DNA of 34,508 bases from Actinobacteria bacterium casp-actino2 (GCA_001510335.1 LFFB01000005.1:1-34508), one strand, 5' to 3'; positions 25,491 through 34,326 are shown, counted from the stretch's first letter. Notes: generated from the letters alone by a model not told the origin. A program made the numbers and translations.

Positions 25491-27151
25491 TGGCCGCCCC
25501 GGTCCGCGTGGCCTTTTTAGGAGGCCTTGGCGAGATCGGTCGCAACTGTATGGTCATCGAACAAGATGACAAGTTGTTACTCATTGACTGCGGTTTGATG
25601 TTCCCTGATGCCGATATGCATGGCATCGATTTAGTTCTTCCCGACTTCACCTGGCTTCGTGAAAATGCCGATCGAGTTGTTGCATGTGTGGCGACGCACG
25701 GGCATGAAGACCATGTTGGGGGATTGCAGTATTTGCTACGCGATCTCGTCTTTCCGGTCTATGGCTCAGACGTCACCCTCGGGCTTGCTAAGAATCGTAT
25801 TGAAGAAGCGGGTCTCCTTGGCAAAACCGAACTTATCGTTGTGCGCGATGGCGAGCGACGAATGATTGGCCCGTTTGATGTTGAGTTCATTCCGGTCACG
25901 CACTCGGTGCCACATGCATTTGCGATTGCCGTTCATACGCCGCAAGGAGTCATCCTGCACTCTGGCGATTTCAAATTAGACCTGACACCAGTCGATGGTC
26001 GCCGAACCGACTTGGCTCGCATTGGCTCAATTGCGTCAAACGAAGGTATTCGTTTGTTGCTGTGCGATTCAACGAACGCCGAAGAACATGGTCATGCGCC
26101 AAGCGAAACGTCAATTAGTGGCGTGTTGTGGTCGCTGTTTCACGAACATCGTGATCGGCGAATCATCACCGCAAGTTTTGCGAGCCACATCCATCGCATC
26201 CAGCAAATTATTGATGCCGCAGTTGAAACCGGTCGCAAAGTTGCGACCATGGGTCGTTCAATGCAAAAGAATGTGCGTATGGCGCGTGATCTTGGGGTCT
26301 TGCGAGTTCCTGATGACACCTTGATTGATATTGAACAAGCTGAAGACTATCCGCCCCACAAGGTGTGCATTATCTCGACTGGTAGCCAAGGTGAACCGAT
26401 GTCAGCGTTGTCTTTGATGGCGCGTGGAGACAGCAAGTGGCTCAAGGTCGGCGAACGTGATGCAGTGATTTTGTCAAGTCACGCCATTCCTGGAAACGAA
26501 ACCAACGTCACTCGAGTGATTGATGGTTTGTTGCGGCTTGGTGCTGAAGTCGTGCACTCCGGAATCGCCGATGTTCATGCAACGGGACACGCTCAGGCAG
26601 GCGAATTGAAGACGTATTTGTCAATCGTCAAGCCCGAATTCTTCGTTCCGGTTCACGGCGAATATCGTCATCTCGTCGCCCATGCCAAACTCGGTATTTT
26701 GATGGGCGTTGCGAAAGACAATGTGTTGCTGTGCGAAGACGGCGATGTCGTTGAGTTATCCGATGAGGGGCTCGAACACGCCAATCGAATTCCAGCCGGA
26801 TACTTGTATGTCGACGGAATTGTGGGCGACGTCGGTCAAGGAGTTTTGCGTGATCGCAAGGTATTGGCTGAAGAAGGCGTCGTTGTTGTTGTCGTGACTG
26901 TCGATATTGGTTCGGGCAAAGTACTCACTGGTCCCGAAATCATTACGCGTGGTTGGGTGTATGCACCCGAAGCCGAAGATCTACTTGATGAAGCCTGCGA
27001 TGTTGTTGCGGCCGCAGTTGAGAAAGCACTTGCCGAAGGAGTGCGTAGTCCGGAAGCGCTTGAAAAAGATGTGCGTCGCGCAGCAGGTCGGTTTGTGAAC
27101 GAACGTACGAAGCGTCGACCGATGATCGTGCCAGTCGTCATGGAGGCGTAA
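25490..27151 (+). CDS. rnj: Ribonuclease J
   Basis: A metallo-beta-lactamase/beta-CASP nuclease combining endonuclease and 5'-to-3' exonuclease activity in mRNA decay and rRNA maturation. 553 residues, full length. The zinc-binding HxHxDH motif is H70-G-H72-E-D74-H75. Further metal or active-site blocks are SGDFKLDLTP and the beta-CASP pieces DSTNAE and FASHIHRIQQI, followed by VHGEYRH. The C-terminal region (about 450-553) is the RNase J dimerisation part. The first residues MAAPVRVAFLGGLGEIGRNC leave no alternative start. RNase J degrades 5'-monophosphate RNA; its relation to the many predicted leaderless mRNAs here is not tested by sequence. Confidence 0.95.
   Translation: MAAPVRVAFLGGLGEIGRNCMVIEQDDKLLLIDCGLMFPDADMHGIDLVLPDFTWLRENADRVVACVATHGHEDHVGGLQYLLRDLVFPVYGSDVTLGLAKNRIEEAGLLGKTELIVVRDGERRMIGPFDVEFIPVTHSVPHAFAIAVHTPQGVILHSGDFKLDLTPVDGRRTDLARIGSIASNEGIRLLLCDSTNAEEHGHAPSETSISGVLWSLFHEHRDRRIITASFASHIHRIQQIIDAAVETGRKVATMGRSMQKNVRMARDLGVLRVPDDTLIDIEQAEDYPPHKVCIISTGSQGEPMSALSLMARGDSKWLKVGERDAVILSSHAIPGNETNVTRVIDGLLRLGAEVVHSGIADVHATGHAQAGELKTYLSIVKPEFFVPVHGEYRHLVAHAKLGILMGVAKDNVLLCEDGDVVELSDEGLEHANRIPAGYLYVDGIVGDVGQGVLRDRKVLAEEGVVVVVVTVDIGSGKVLTGPEIITRGWVYAPEAEDLLDEACDVVAAAVEKALAEGVRSPEALEKDVRRAAGRFVNERTKRRPMIVPVVMEA
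27142..27146 (+). promoter_or_regulatory. Shine-Dalgarno that supports a TTG start
   Basis: GGAGG overlaps the last codons of the RNase J gene, five bases before TTG 27152 and eight before TTG 27155. It justifies a TTG start for the lipoprotein gene rather than the later ATG at 27170. Confidence 0.65.
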
Positions 27152-27706
27152 TTGTTGCGTCGACTAGGAATGGTTGTTGCTGTGTCAAGTGTGTTGCTCG
27201 TCGTTTCATCTTGTGGAAACGACTCAACGGCGCCCACTACTGCTGGTTTGCGCCTGGATCAGATTGAGGTTGCACTTGACGCGGTTGAAGAAGTAGCGGG
27301 ACCAAACCTGAACTTGTTTGAAGTTAACGCGACAACTGAATTGGTTAATATCTTTGTGGCGACTGATCTTGATGGTGTGCCAAACGACGATGGACTTCTC
27401 GACGCGGTTCAGCGTTTCGTCTTTACCGAAAAAGATGGTCTCGAAATTGATCCTGAGTTAGTCGGGGCAAATGGACCAACTTTTCAACGATCGGTTCTCG
27501 ACTACGACCCGACAACAATCTTGGTCAAGGTGTTATCAGAGTTGCCAAATTCAACGCCCCAGATGTTTGTCATCACGGCTGCGGGTACCGCCGAGGCCCC
27601 TACGGGGACGGTTCAGTACCGATTGTTGATGCTGTCTACGCAGGGTGGCCAAATGTCGGTCGTTCTCACGAACGCTGGTGAAATTGTGGGAACCGACGCC
27701 GAATAA
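27152..27706 (+). CDS. Predicted lipoprotein of unknown function
   Basis: A 184-residue protein with a short signal peptide: LRRLG, a hydrophobic run MVVAVSSVLLVV, and a lipobox VSSC at about residues 18-21, after which comes the usual Gly/Ser/Thr-rich linker. The mature part (about 35-184) is acidic and appears to be alternating strands and helices. I do not recognise a family; a GerMN-like or substrate-free binding fold cannot be excluded. It starts immediately after the RNase J stop with TTG (27152 or 27155) behind GGAGG, so it belongs to the same operon. A lipoprotein between rnj and ftsK would sit on the outer face of the membrane; any link to cell division is speculation. Confidence 0.78.
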   Translation: MLRRLGMVVAVSSVLLVVSSCGNDSTAPTTAGLRLDQIEVALDAVEEVAGPNLNLFEVNATTELVNIFVATDLDGVPNDDGLLDAVQRFVFTEKDGLEIDPELVGANGPTFQRSVLDYDPTTILVKVLSELPNSTPQMFVITAAGTAEAPTGTVQYRLLMLSTQGGQMSVVLTNAGEIVGTDAE

Positions 27707-27797
27707 TCGCCTCGGTCGTGAATTGTGTGCTTTTTGATGTGAGTAATTCGGGGGTATGCCCGAACGCATGTGCGCCTCATTGCTAGCGTTCAATGTG

Positions 27798-30149
27798 ATG
27801 GCCGCCAAGAAACCTGCAGCAAAAAAGCCTGCATCACGTACAAAATCTGCTTCAGAATCTGAAGTCAGCAAGCCAACGAAGCGTGAACCGCGCCAAAGCG
27901 AAGTGCGGCAGGCTATTGATGGTCGTCAGAGCGAGTTTTCAGCTATTGCGTTCATGTTGCTCGGCATCATCGTGGGTCTCGCGGTGTATCTGCGTTTGGC
28001 TGGACCAGTGGGTCGGGGAGCAGACACCGCCTTAGGAAGCCTGCTTGGGCTTGGCAGGTACCTCTTGCCACCGATATTTGTGGCCGTTGGTGTCACCCAC
28101 CTTCGCGGCGATGAAAAACCGAACCGCATGAAACTTGTTCTTGGTTGGGGCGGGGTGGTTTTGTCGGCTTTAGGAATTTTGCACGTCGTCAAAGGGCCAA
28201 ACGCTTTTACGGGTGTGGACGAACTTGGTGGAGCAGGCGGTTGGTTGGGGGCACTGCTTGGTCAGACGCTCGGATCGGCAGTTGGGGCGGTTGCGGCGGT
28301 CCTCATTTTGGTGGCCGCGGCCCTCGGATGCAGTTTGTTGATTACATCACTCAGCCTGAAAGGCGCCGCAACCAAAATCAGCGAGATCTTCGCGAAACTT
28401 TTTGGTAAAGCCTCATCACGTATGCGTGCGGCTGCACAAGATTTGAGCACATTGTCTGGCGATCAACAAGTTGATGAAAATGAAGAAACTGAATATGAAA
28501 ATGGCGCTGATCCAACGCCGCCAATGTTCGTGGTCGAACCTGAAGATCGTCGTTCGCCCGAGGTTGTAGAAGAAGAGCCTGAAGCCCCCAAACCTGAACC
28601 GAAGAAACCGACCCCAGAAGTTGTTGTGGATGAACTACACACTCAAGGCCAACTAGATACGGGTCCATCACCCAAAAAAGGCTCGTGGAAATTACCACCG
28701 GCGTCATTTCTTGTGCGCAGCGGCAAGCAAGCCATTGACCAGGCCGAAGTCGATCAGCGCGGCAGAGATTTAGAAGAAGCTCTCTTGGCTCACGGCGTTG
28801 AGGTTCGTTTGGTTGACAAGACGGTTGGTCCGACCGTGACACGTTTTGAACTTGAACTGGGAGCGGGAGTCAAAGTTGCACGCGTGACCAGTTTGCAAAA
28901 AGACATTGCGTATGCGATGGCCGCCACCGACGTTCGAATCCTTGCTCCGATTCCCGGCAAGTCGGCAATTGGTATTGAAGTTCCCAATCGAACACGTCAA
29001 TTGGTTTCGCTGGGTGACCTCATGACATCAAACGAATCAAAAATTGCCAATCATCCGCTTGACGTCGCAATGGGTAAAGACATTGCGGGGCGTTCGGTTT
29101 TCTTGAACTTGGCAACTACACCTCACTTGCTCATTGCCGGGGCAACGGGTGCTGGTAAGTCAAGTGGTATCAATTGCATCATCACATCAATTTTGATGCG
29201 GGCAACTCCCGATCAAGTGAAACTGATTTTGATCGACCCCAAACAAGTCGAAATGGGTCAGTATGCACGTTTGCCTCATCTGCTCACCCAGCCAGTGACG
29301 AACCCGAAGAAGGCCGCAAATGCTTTGGCCTGGGCTGTTAAGGAAATGGAAAAGCGTTACGACTTGCTGTTTGAAATGGGCTATCGCGACATCACCGGTT
29401 TTAATGCGGCGTTTGACCGGGGTGAGATCAAGGCCGAGATCGGTTCTGAGCGCGAGTTTGAGCGTATGCACTACATCGTCGTTGTGGTTGACGAATTAAA
29501 CGACTTGATGATGGTGGCGGCCCGCGATGTTGAAGAAAGCATCACGCGTCTCGCGCAAAAAGCTCGTGCAGTTGGTATTCACCTCATCGTTGCGACGCAG
29601 CGTCCATCGGTCAATGTCATTACCGGAGTCATCAAGGCCAACGTTCCAGCGCGCGCCGCGTTCGCGGTGTCGTCACAGATGGATAGCCGAGTCATCCTCG
29701 ACCAGACCGGTGCTGAAAAATTGGTCGGGAAAGGCGACATGTTGTTGTTGCCTGGTAACTCCTCGGTGGCCCAACGTATTCAGGGTTGCTGGGTTGATGA
29801 AGAAGAAGTCCGCAAAGTAGTTGCGTTCTGGCGCGATCAAGCCCCGACAGTGCAGTACGTCAGCGGAGTTGAAGGCGAAGAAGCCCCGTCAAGCGGTAGC
29901 GGTGGTCAATCCATTACCGACGGTGTTGGCAATGACGACAGCGATGAAGCACTGTTGAAACGAGCAATGGAGTTGGTGGTCCGCAGCCAAATGGGCTCGA
30001 CATCTATGTTGCAACGCAAGCTTGGTGTCGGGTTCGCCCGAGCGGGTCGACTGATGGATCTACTTGAACAGAATGGCATCGTGGGACCAAGCGTGGGTAG
30101 TAAGGCCCGTGAAGTGTTGATGACCGTTGAAGAGTTTGAGGCTCTATAA
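27798..30149 (+). CDS. ftsK: DNA translocase FtsK/SpoIIIE family
   Basis: Membrane-anchored, septum-located motor that pumps chromosomal DNA during division. From ATG 27798 (MAAKKPAAKK) about 783 residues. Order: Lys-rich N-terminus; about four membrane segments over the next 170 residues; an acidic Pro-rich linker; the FtsK alpha/beta motor with Walker A GATGAGKSS (about 448-456) and Walker B VVVVDELND (Asp near 565); and the C-terminal gamma winged-helix domain (ALLKRAMELVVRSQMGSTSMLQRKLGVGFARAGRLMDLLE) that reads KOPS/SRS polar sequences. An upstream in-frame ATG at 27756 is possible: TAATTC lies six bases before it. For the start used here, TAGCGT lies five bases before GTG 27795. The linker is short compared with E. 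coli FtsK. Confidence 0.94.
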   Translation: MAAKKPAAKKPASRTKSASESEVSKPTKREPRQSEVRQAIDGRQSEFSAIAFMLLGIIVGLAVYLRLAGPVGRGADTALGSLLGLGRYLLPPIFVAVGVTHLRGDEKPNRMKLVLGWGGVVLSALGILHVVKGPNAFTGVDELGGAGGWLGALLGQTLGSAVGAVAAVLILVAAALGCSLLITSLSLKGAATKISEIFAKLFGKASSRMRAAAQDLSTLSGDQQVDENEETEYENGADPTPPMFVVEPEDRRSPEVVEEEPEAPKPEPKKPTPEVVVDELHTQGQLDTGPSPKKGSWKLPPASFLVRSGKQAIDQAEVDQRGRDLEEALLAHGVEVRLVDKTVGPTVTRFELELGAGVKVARVTSLQKDIAYAMAATDVRILAPIPGKSAIGIEVPNRTRQLVSLGDLMTSNESKIANHPLDVAMGKDIAGRSVFLNLATTPHLLIAGATGAGKSSGINCIITSILMRATPDQVKLILIDPKQVEMGQYARLPHLLTQPVTNPKKAANALAWAVKEMEKRYDLLFEMGYRDITGFNAAFDRGEIKAEIGSEREFERMHYIVVVVDELNDLMMVAARDVEESITRLAQKARAVGIHLIVATQRPSVNVITGVIKANVPARAAFAVSSQMDSRVILDQTGAEKLVGKGDMLLLPGNSSVAQRIQGCWVDEEEVRKVVAFWRDQAPTVQYVSGVEGEEAPSSGSGGQSITDGVGNDDSDEALLKRAMELVVRSQMGSTSMLQRKLGVGFARAGRLMDLLEQNGIVGPSVGSKAREVLMTVEEFEAL

Positions 30150-30160
30150 CTTCAGAGTCA

Positions 30161-30190
30161 TTGACCTCTCAGTGTGTTGATTAGCATGAT
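30161..30190 (+). promoter_or_regulatory. Possible promoter for the SMP-30 gene
   Basis: TTGACC (30161-30166), 18 bases, CATGAT (30185-30190) gives a reasonable sigma-70-like pair in the 80-base gap after ftsK. TAGCAT (30182-30187) is an alternative -10 but with only 15 bases spacing. Either would give a leader of about 30 bases, consistent with the good Shine-Dalgarno downstream. Confidence 0.4.
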
Positions 30191-30199
30191 CTCCAGTAG

Positions 30200-30225
30200 G
30201 GCCACAATGGCCGTGAACGGGGGAG
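30200..30225 (+). promoter_or_regulatory. Leader hairpin GGCCA-CAA-TGGCC and Shine-Dalgarno
   Basis: GGCCA (30200-30204), CAA, TGGCC (30208-30212) is a perfect 5-bp hairpin or small operator. Seven to thirteen bases later comes GGGGGAG (30219-30225), four bases before the ATG at 30230. The hairpin does not hide the Shine-Dalgarno, so an operator or mRNA 5' stabiliser is more likely than a translational switch. Confidence 0.4.
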
Positions 30226-30229
30226 TGCA

Positions 30230-31153
30230 ATGGAACTCATTGAAGTCGCGTCTGGTTTGAAGTTTCCCGAAGGTCCGATCGCCATGAACGATGGCAGTGT
30301 GATCTTGGTTGAAATGTTTGGTCCGCGAATCACGCGCGTGCGTCCGGACGGAAGCAAAGAAACGATTGCCGAAATCACGGGTGGACCTAATGGTGCAGCC
30401 ATTGGTCCAGACGGCGCCTTGTACTTGTGCAACAACGGTGGTTGCTTTACCGAAATCGACTTTGGTGGATTGTGCTTCCCCGGGCCTTTTGATAAGTCGA
30501 AGTACAGCGGTGGTCGCATTCAGCGTGTTGACATTGCCACTGGCGCAGTCACCGATTTATACACCAAGTGCGACGGCCGTCCGTTGCGCGCACCGAACGA
30601 CTTAGTGTTTGACACAGTTGGAGGTTTCTACTTCACCGATCACGGTATTCGCGATCTTGAAGCACGTACTTCCGACTTCACCGCCATTTATTACGCCAAG
30701 GCTGATGGTTCGTTGATCCGCGAAATTGAGTTCCCTGTTGAAGGTCCGAACGGAATTGGTTTGTCGCCCGACGGTAAGAAGGTCTACTGGGCCGAAACGC
30801 ACACGGGTCGCGTGTTCCAGCGTGACATCGTTGAACCAGGTGTGCTTGCACCAACAATGCCTGGCGATTCAAGTGTTGTATTGCACGGCCTTCCTGGTTA
30901 CCAATTGCTCGACTCTCTCGGTGTCGACGGTTCGGGCAATGTCTGCGTAGCGACGCTCGTGAATGGCGGTATCACTGTCATCTCGCCTTCGGGCGAGATT
31001 CTTGAACATATTGCGACTGGCGACATGTTGACGACCAATATCTGCTTCGCCGCAGACGGAAGCGACACGGCGTACATCACCTTGTCGGGAACAGGTCGAT
31101 TGATGAAGACCAAGTGGATCTATGGTGGCTTGAAGTTGGCATATTCGGCATGA
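30230..31153 (+). CDS. SMP-30/gluconolactonase-like beta-propeller enzyme
   Basis: A 307-residue cytosolic protein of the SMP-30/gluconolactonase/LRE family, calcium- or zinc-dependent lactonases on a six-bladed propeller. Typical blocks: the N-terminal SGLKFPEGPIAMNDGSVILVEM (metal-binding Glu), GGPNGAAIGPDGALYLCNNGG, RPLRAPNDLVFDTVGGFYFTDHG (conserved Asn-Asp) and GPNGIGLSPDGKKVYWAETHTGRV, then the LLDSLGVDGSGNVCVAT metal ligand block. The substrate, probably a sugar lactone or similar ester, is not defined. It sits between ftsK and rimO, genes that are commonly neighbours in actinobacteria, and has its own likely promoter and Shine-Dalgarno, so it looks like an insertion into the housekeeping cluster. 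Confidence 0.87.
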   Translation: MELIEVASGLKFPEGPIAMNDGSVILVEMFGPRITRVRPDGSKETIAEITGGPNGAAIGPDGALYLCNNGGCFTEIDFGGLCFPGPFDKSKYSGGRIQRVDIATGAVTDLYTKCDGRPLRAPNDLVFDTVGGFYFTDHGIRDLEARTSDFTAIYYAKADGSLIREIEFPVEGPNGIGLSPDGKKVYWAETHTGRVFQRDIVEPGVLAPTMPGDSSVVLHGLPGYQLLDSLGVDGSGNVCVATLVNGGITVISPSGEILEHIATGDMLTTNICFAADGSDTAYITLSGTGRLMKTKWIYGGLKLAYSA

Positions 31154-31183
31154 CGAGAACCTGAGCAGGTAGCCTCGGAGATC

Positions 31184-32455
31184 GTGACTAATCAAGGAAA
31201 GCGCTTCTACGTAGAAACCCTTGGTTGTCCCAAAAATCAGGTTGACTCCGACAAGTTGATCGGCACTTTGTTGGCCGATGGCATGCAAGCGACCGACTCG
31301 GCTGAAGATGCCGACTTAGTTGTTGTGAACACCTGTGCATTCATCGACGAGGCTCGTCGTGAATCAATCGACACGATTCTGAGCCTTGACGAGCAGCGAA
31401 AGAAGTCGTCACGTCTAGTGGTGACTGGTTGCATGGCCGAACGTTACGGACAAGAACTCGCTGATGAATTGCCCGAGGTTGACTTGGTTGCTGGCTTTGG
31501 AGTTCCGGTACACACACCTGCGCCGAAGAAACTGATTCCTGTTGGATCGGCGCCAGTTCCGTCGCTTGATTTGTTGAACTTGCCACGCCCCAAGAGCTCG
31601 TCACCGTGGGCGTATGTAAAAATCGCCGAAGGTTGCGATCGTACTTGTGGGTTCTGCGCCATTCCTTCATTCCGCGGGCCGCAACGAAGTCGTGACGTTC
31701 ACTCGATCATCACTGAAGTTGAGCAATTGCAGGCTCGTGAAATTGTGTTGATCGCTCAAGACTTAGCGAGTTACGGAAAAGATCGCCCCGAAGAACTAGG
31801 GGCCGGCAGCATTGTGTCGCTGGTGCGCCAAGTTTCATCGATAGTTGATCGCACGCGTTTGTTGTATCTGTTTCCGAGCGACTTAAGTGATGGCCTCATT
31901 GATGCCATCTGCGAGTCGGGCGTGCCGTATTTCGACCTTTCGTTGCAACATGTCAGCAAGCCGCTTTTGCGTCGCATGCGTCGTTGGGGAGACGGTCAAC
32001 GTTTCTTAGATCGCATCGCCGATATTCGCAAACGTGAACCAGATGCGGCCTTCCGTAGCAACTTCATCGTGGGGTATCCAGGTGAAACCGAAGAAGACCA
32101 CGATCAGCTGCTCGATTTCGTTGAAAAAGCCGAACTCGACTGGTGTGGATTCTTTGCCTATTCGGCCGAAGACGGCACCTACGCCAAAGACCTTGACGGT
32201 CAAGTGCCCGAAGGTCTGATGCGAGAGCGTCTATCGGAACTTAGTGAAATGCAGGACAACATCACGTTTGGCCGTCGCGATGATTTGATTGGACGCACCG
32301 TCAAAGTGTTGGTTGATGAGCCAGGCATTGCTCGCAGCCATCGTGAAGCCCCCGAAATTGACGGAATTATTGAAGTTCCCACGTCGCTTGAAGTCGGTCA
32401 GTTTTATGACGTCACGGTGACCTCGGCCATGGGCCCTGATCTCGTCGCCGAATAG
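31184..32455 (+). CDS. rimO: Ribosomal protein S12 methylthiotransferase
   Basis: A radical-SAM enzyme that adds a methylthio group to an Asp of ribosomal protein S12. 423 residues, slightly short of the E. coli enzyme. Domains: UPF0004 with cluster cysteines C15 (VETLGCPKNQVDSD), C51 (VVNTC) and C83 (VTGC); radical SAM with C151-x3-C155-x2-C158 (GCDRTCGFCAIP); and a C-terminal TRAM domain (GRTVKVLVDEPG to DVTVTSAMGPDLVAE). The LGCPKNQVDS motif favours RimO over MiaB. GTG start; TAGCCT (31170-31175) lies eight bases upstream and CGGAG three bases upstream, so initiation could be near-leaderless or by a weak Shine-Dalgarno. Confidence 0.94.
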   Translation: MTNQGKRFYVETLGCPKNQVDSDKLIGTLLADGMQATDSAEDADLVVVNTCAFIDEARRESIDTILSLDEQRKKSSRLVVTGCMAERYGQELADELPEVDLVAGFGVPVHTPAPKKLIPVGSAPVPSLDLLNLPRPKSSSPWAYVKIAEGCDRTCGFCAIPSFRGPQRSRDVHSIITEVEQLQAREIVLIAQDLASYGKDRPEELGAGSIVSLVRQVSSIVDRTRLLYLFPSDLSDGLIDAICESGVPYFDLSLQHVSKPLLRRMRRWGDGQRFLDRIADIRKREPDAAFRSNFIVGYPGETEEDHDQLLDFVEKAELDWCGFFAYSAEDGTYAKDLDGQVPEGLMRERLSELSEMQDNITFGRRDDLIGRTVKVLVDEPGIARSHREAPEIDGIIEVPTSLEVGQFYDVTVTSAMGPDLVAE

Positions 32456-32474
32456 TCACACAAACGAAATATCG

Positions 32475-33074
32475 TTGAGCAAGGGCTCGGTGTGGCAGGC
32501 TTACAGGGTGCCAGTTGACCCTAATGCCATTGCTACTTGGGCAAATGCAGTAACAGTGGGGCGAATTCTTGTCTCACCTTTGATGTTTGTGGTGATTCCT
32601 GATTACTCGGGTGGTTCGTGGGTTGCGTTCGTCTTGTGGTTCGTGCTGTGCTCAAGCGACGGAGTAGATGGTTACTTGGCTCGGCGTCATGGATCGACTC
32701 GTTCAGGCGCATTCCTTGATCCGCTCGCCGACAAGGTGTTGGTGTTAGGAGCGATGTTCACCTTGGTAAGTCGTGACGTGTATTGGGCACTGCCGGTGTT
32801 GATCATCGCTGCTCGTGAAGTGGCGATCAGCATGTATCGCGTGTTAGTCGGCGCAAAAGGAATCAGCGTTCCGGCCAGTCGTCTTGCTAAATGGAAAACG
32901 CTCTTTCAACAACTCTGCGTTGGATTCGCCATTGTCCCGCTGACTGCCGATAAAGCTACATGGATCTGGTTGTGGTTGTTGTGGATCGCGGTGGCCTTCA
33001 CAACGGTAAGTGGCTTGCAGTATTTATGGCGCGCCCAGAAATTGCGTAAGACGACTCCAAATTTGATGGCCTGA
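32475..33074 (+). CDS. pgsA: CDP-alcohol phosphatidyltransferase (phosphatidylglycerophosphate synthase type)
   Basis: Transfers a phosphatidyl group from CDP-diacylglycerol, most likely to glycerol-3-phosphate, for phosphatidylglycerol synthesis in the inner membrane. 199 residues with about five to six membrane segments. The CDP-alcohol motif D62-x2-D65-G-x2-A-R, then G78-x3-D82-x3-D86 (SSDGVDGYLARR, GAFLDPLADK) is complete. Its position between rimO and cinA matches the PgsA3/PgsA of actinobacteria, but related phosphatidylinositol-phosphate synthases share the motif. Start: TTG 32475 as given, or GTG 32490; TATCGT (32470-32475) would place the transcript start near 32482, in favour of GTG 32490. 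Confidence 0.92.
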   Translation: MSKGSVWQAYRVPVDPNAIATWANAVTVGRILVSPLMFVVIPDYSGGSWVAFVLWFVLCSSDGVDGYLARRHGSTRSGAFLDPLADKVLVLGAMFTLVSRDVYWALPVLIIAAREVAISMYRVLVGAKGISVPASRLAKWKTLFQQLCVGFAIVPLTADKATWIWLWLLWIAVAFTTVSGLQYLWRAQKLRKTTPNLMA

Positions 33075-33075
33075 G

Positions 33076-34326
33076 ATGCGCTGTTCGGTCGTTGCCGTCG
33101 GAACCGAATTACTACTTGGTCAAATTGTCGATACCAACTCGTCGTGGATTGGCGAACAATTAGCCGCGAATGGAATTGACTCGCTGTTGCAAGTCAAAGT
33201 GGGCGACAACCATCAACGCATTGTTGATGTTGTGCGCTCGGCTTTGCGCGAAGCAGATGCTGTGATTATGTGTGGCGGACTCGGGCCAACTCACGATGAC
33301 TTGACTCGTGAAGCAATCGCCGAAGTCATGGGCGTCGAACTTGTCATGCACGACGGTATTGCGCAAGTGATTCGTAACATTTTTGAATCCCGTGGTCGAC
33401 GCATGTCCGACAACAATTTGCAACAAGCAATGGTGCCCGTTGGGGCAACTGTGATTCACCAAACTCGCGGCACTGCACCGGGCTTGATGTGTCCTGTCGG
33501 CGACAAGGTGATTTACGCCGTGCCGGGCGTACCGCATGAAATGCAAGACATGATGGAGCGCGCGATCTTGCCCGATCTTCGAGCCCGAAGTGGTGACACC
33601 GGCGTGATTGCGAGTCGGGTCATTCGCACATGGGGAGAGAGCGAAAGTGGTCTGAACGAACGCCTCAACCCGATCATCGCCCAACTTGAAGAAGTCGGTA
33701 ATCCAACGTTGGCTTTTCTGGCGAGCGGTTGGGAGGGCATCAAAGTTCGCCTCACCGCTAAAGGAGCCGACAGTCAACAAGCACATGCGGTTCTCGATGA
33801 ATGGCAAGCGAAAGTTCTGGACCTTGTTGGTGACGTTGTCTTTGGTTTTGACACCGACAACATGGAATCGGTTGTGCTGAACCTTTTGCGCGAACAAGGA
33901 CTCACTCTTGGTCTCGCCGAGTCGGTGACTGGCGGATTGGTGTCGGGACGATTGACATCAATTCCTGGCGCGAGTGACGTGCTTCGGGGGAGTGTGGTGT
34001 CATATTCGAGCGAGGTCAAGTTTGATCTACTTGATGTTCCACGCGGACCCGTCGTGAGCGAAGATGCTGCAGTAGCAATGGCCGAAGGCGCTCGTCGTGT
34101 TCTTGGTGCCGATGTAGCGCTGTCATTGACTGGCGTTGCGGGCCCGGCTGAGCAAGATGGTCAGCCAGTCGGCACGTTGTGTATTGCCGTGGCGATGAAT
34201 GGGCTTTCGACTGTTTCGACAACTCTTCGGATGCCTGGCCAACGCGACCAGATGCGGCAGATGTCAGTGATTTCGTCGCTGGATTTCTTGCGGCGTCAGA
34301 TTCTGCTCTCTTCCAACGCCTACTGA
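33076..34326 (+). CDS. cinA: CinA family protein (MoCF-like plus nicotinamide-nucleotide amidase domain)
   Basis: A 416-residue two-domain protein. Residues 1-170 are the MoCF/COG1058 domain (VVAVGTELLLGQIVDTNSSWI, CGGLGPTHDDLTREAIAEV, PGVPHEMQDMM), linked to ADP-ribose or NMN-related pyrophosphatase activity. Residues about 250-410 are the CinA C-terminal domain (LGLAESVTGGLVSGRLTSIPGASDVLRGSVVSY, LSLTGVAGP), the PncC-type NMN deamidase that recycles pyridine nucleotides. Both are complete. ATG 33076 is one base after the pgsA stop, so the two are co-transcribed. In many actinobacteria cinA is followed by clgR or recX/recA; here a tRNA gene follows instead, within the visible sequence. Confidence 0.94.
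   Translation: MRCSVVAVGTELLLGQIVDTNSSWIGEQLAANGIDSLLQVKVGDNHQRIVDVVRSALREADAVIMCGGLGPTHDDLTREAIAEVMGVELVMHDGIAQVIRNIFESRGRRMSDNNLQQAMVPVGATVIHQTRGTAPGLMCPVGDKVIYAVPGVPHEMQDMMERAILPDLRARSGDTGVIASRVIRTWGESESGLNERLNPIIAQLEEVGNPTLAFLASGWEGIKVRLTAKGADSQQAHAVLDEWQAKVLDLVGDVVFGFDTDNMESVVLNLLREQGLTLGLAESVTGGLVSGRLTSIPGASDVLRGSVVSYSSEVKFDLLDVPRGPVVSEDAAVAMAEGARRVLGADVALSLTGVAGPAEQDGQPVGTLCIAVAMNGLSTVSTTLRMPGQRDQMRQMSVISSLDFLRRQILLSSNAY

Noticed and set aside
28400-28720. Acidic Pro/Glu-rich stretch in ftsK as a possible frameshift or fusion
   Set aside because: A low-complexity linker between membrane anchor and motor is normal for FtsK, and the frame is continuous.
33160-33897. A 245-codon minus-strand ORF inside cinA
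   Set aside because: It is rich in His and Asn with no family-like motif, and lies wholly opposite well-conserved CinA sequence.
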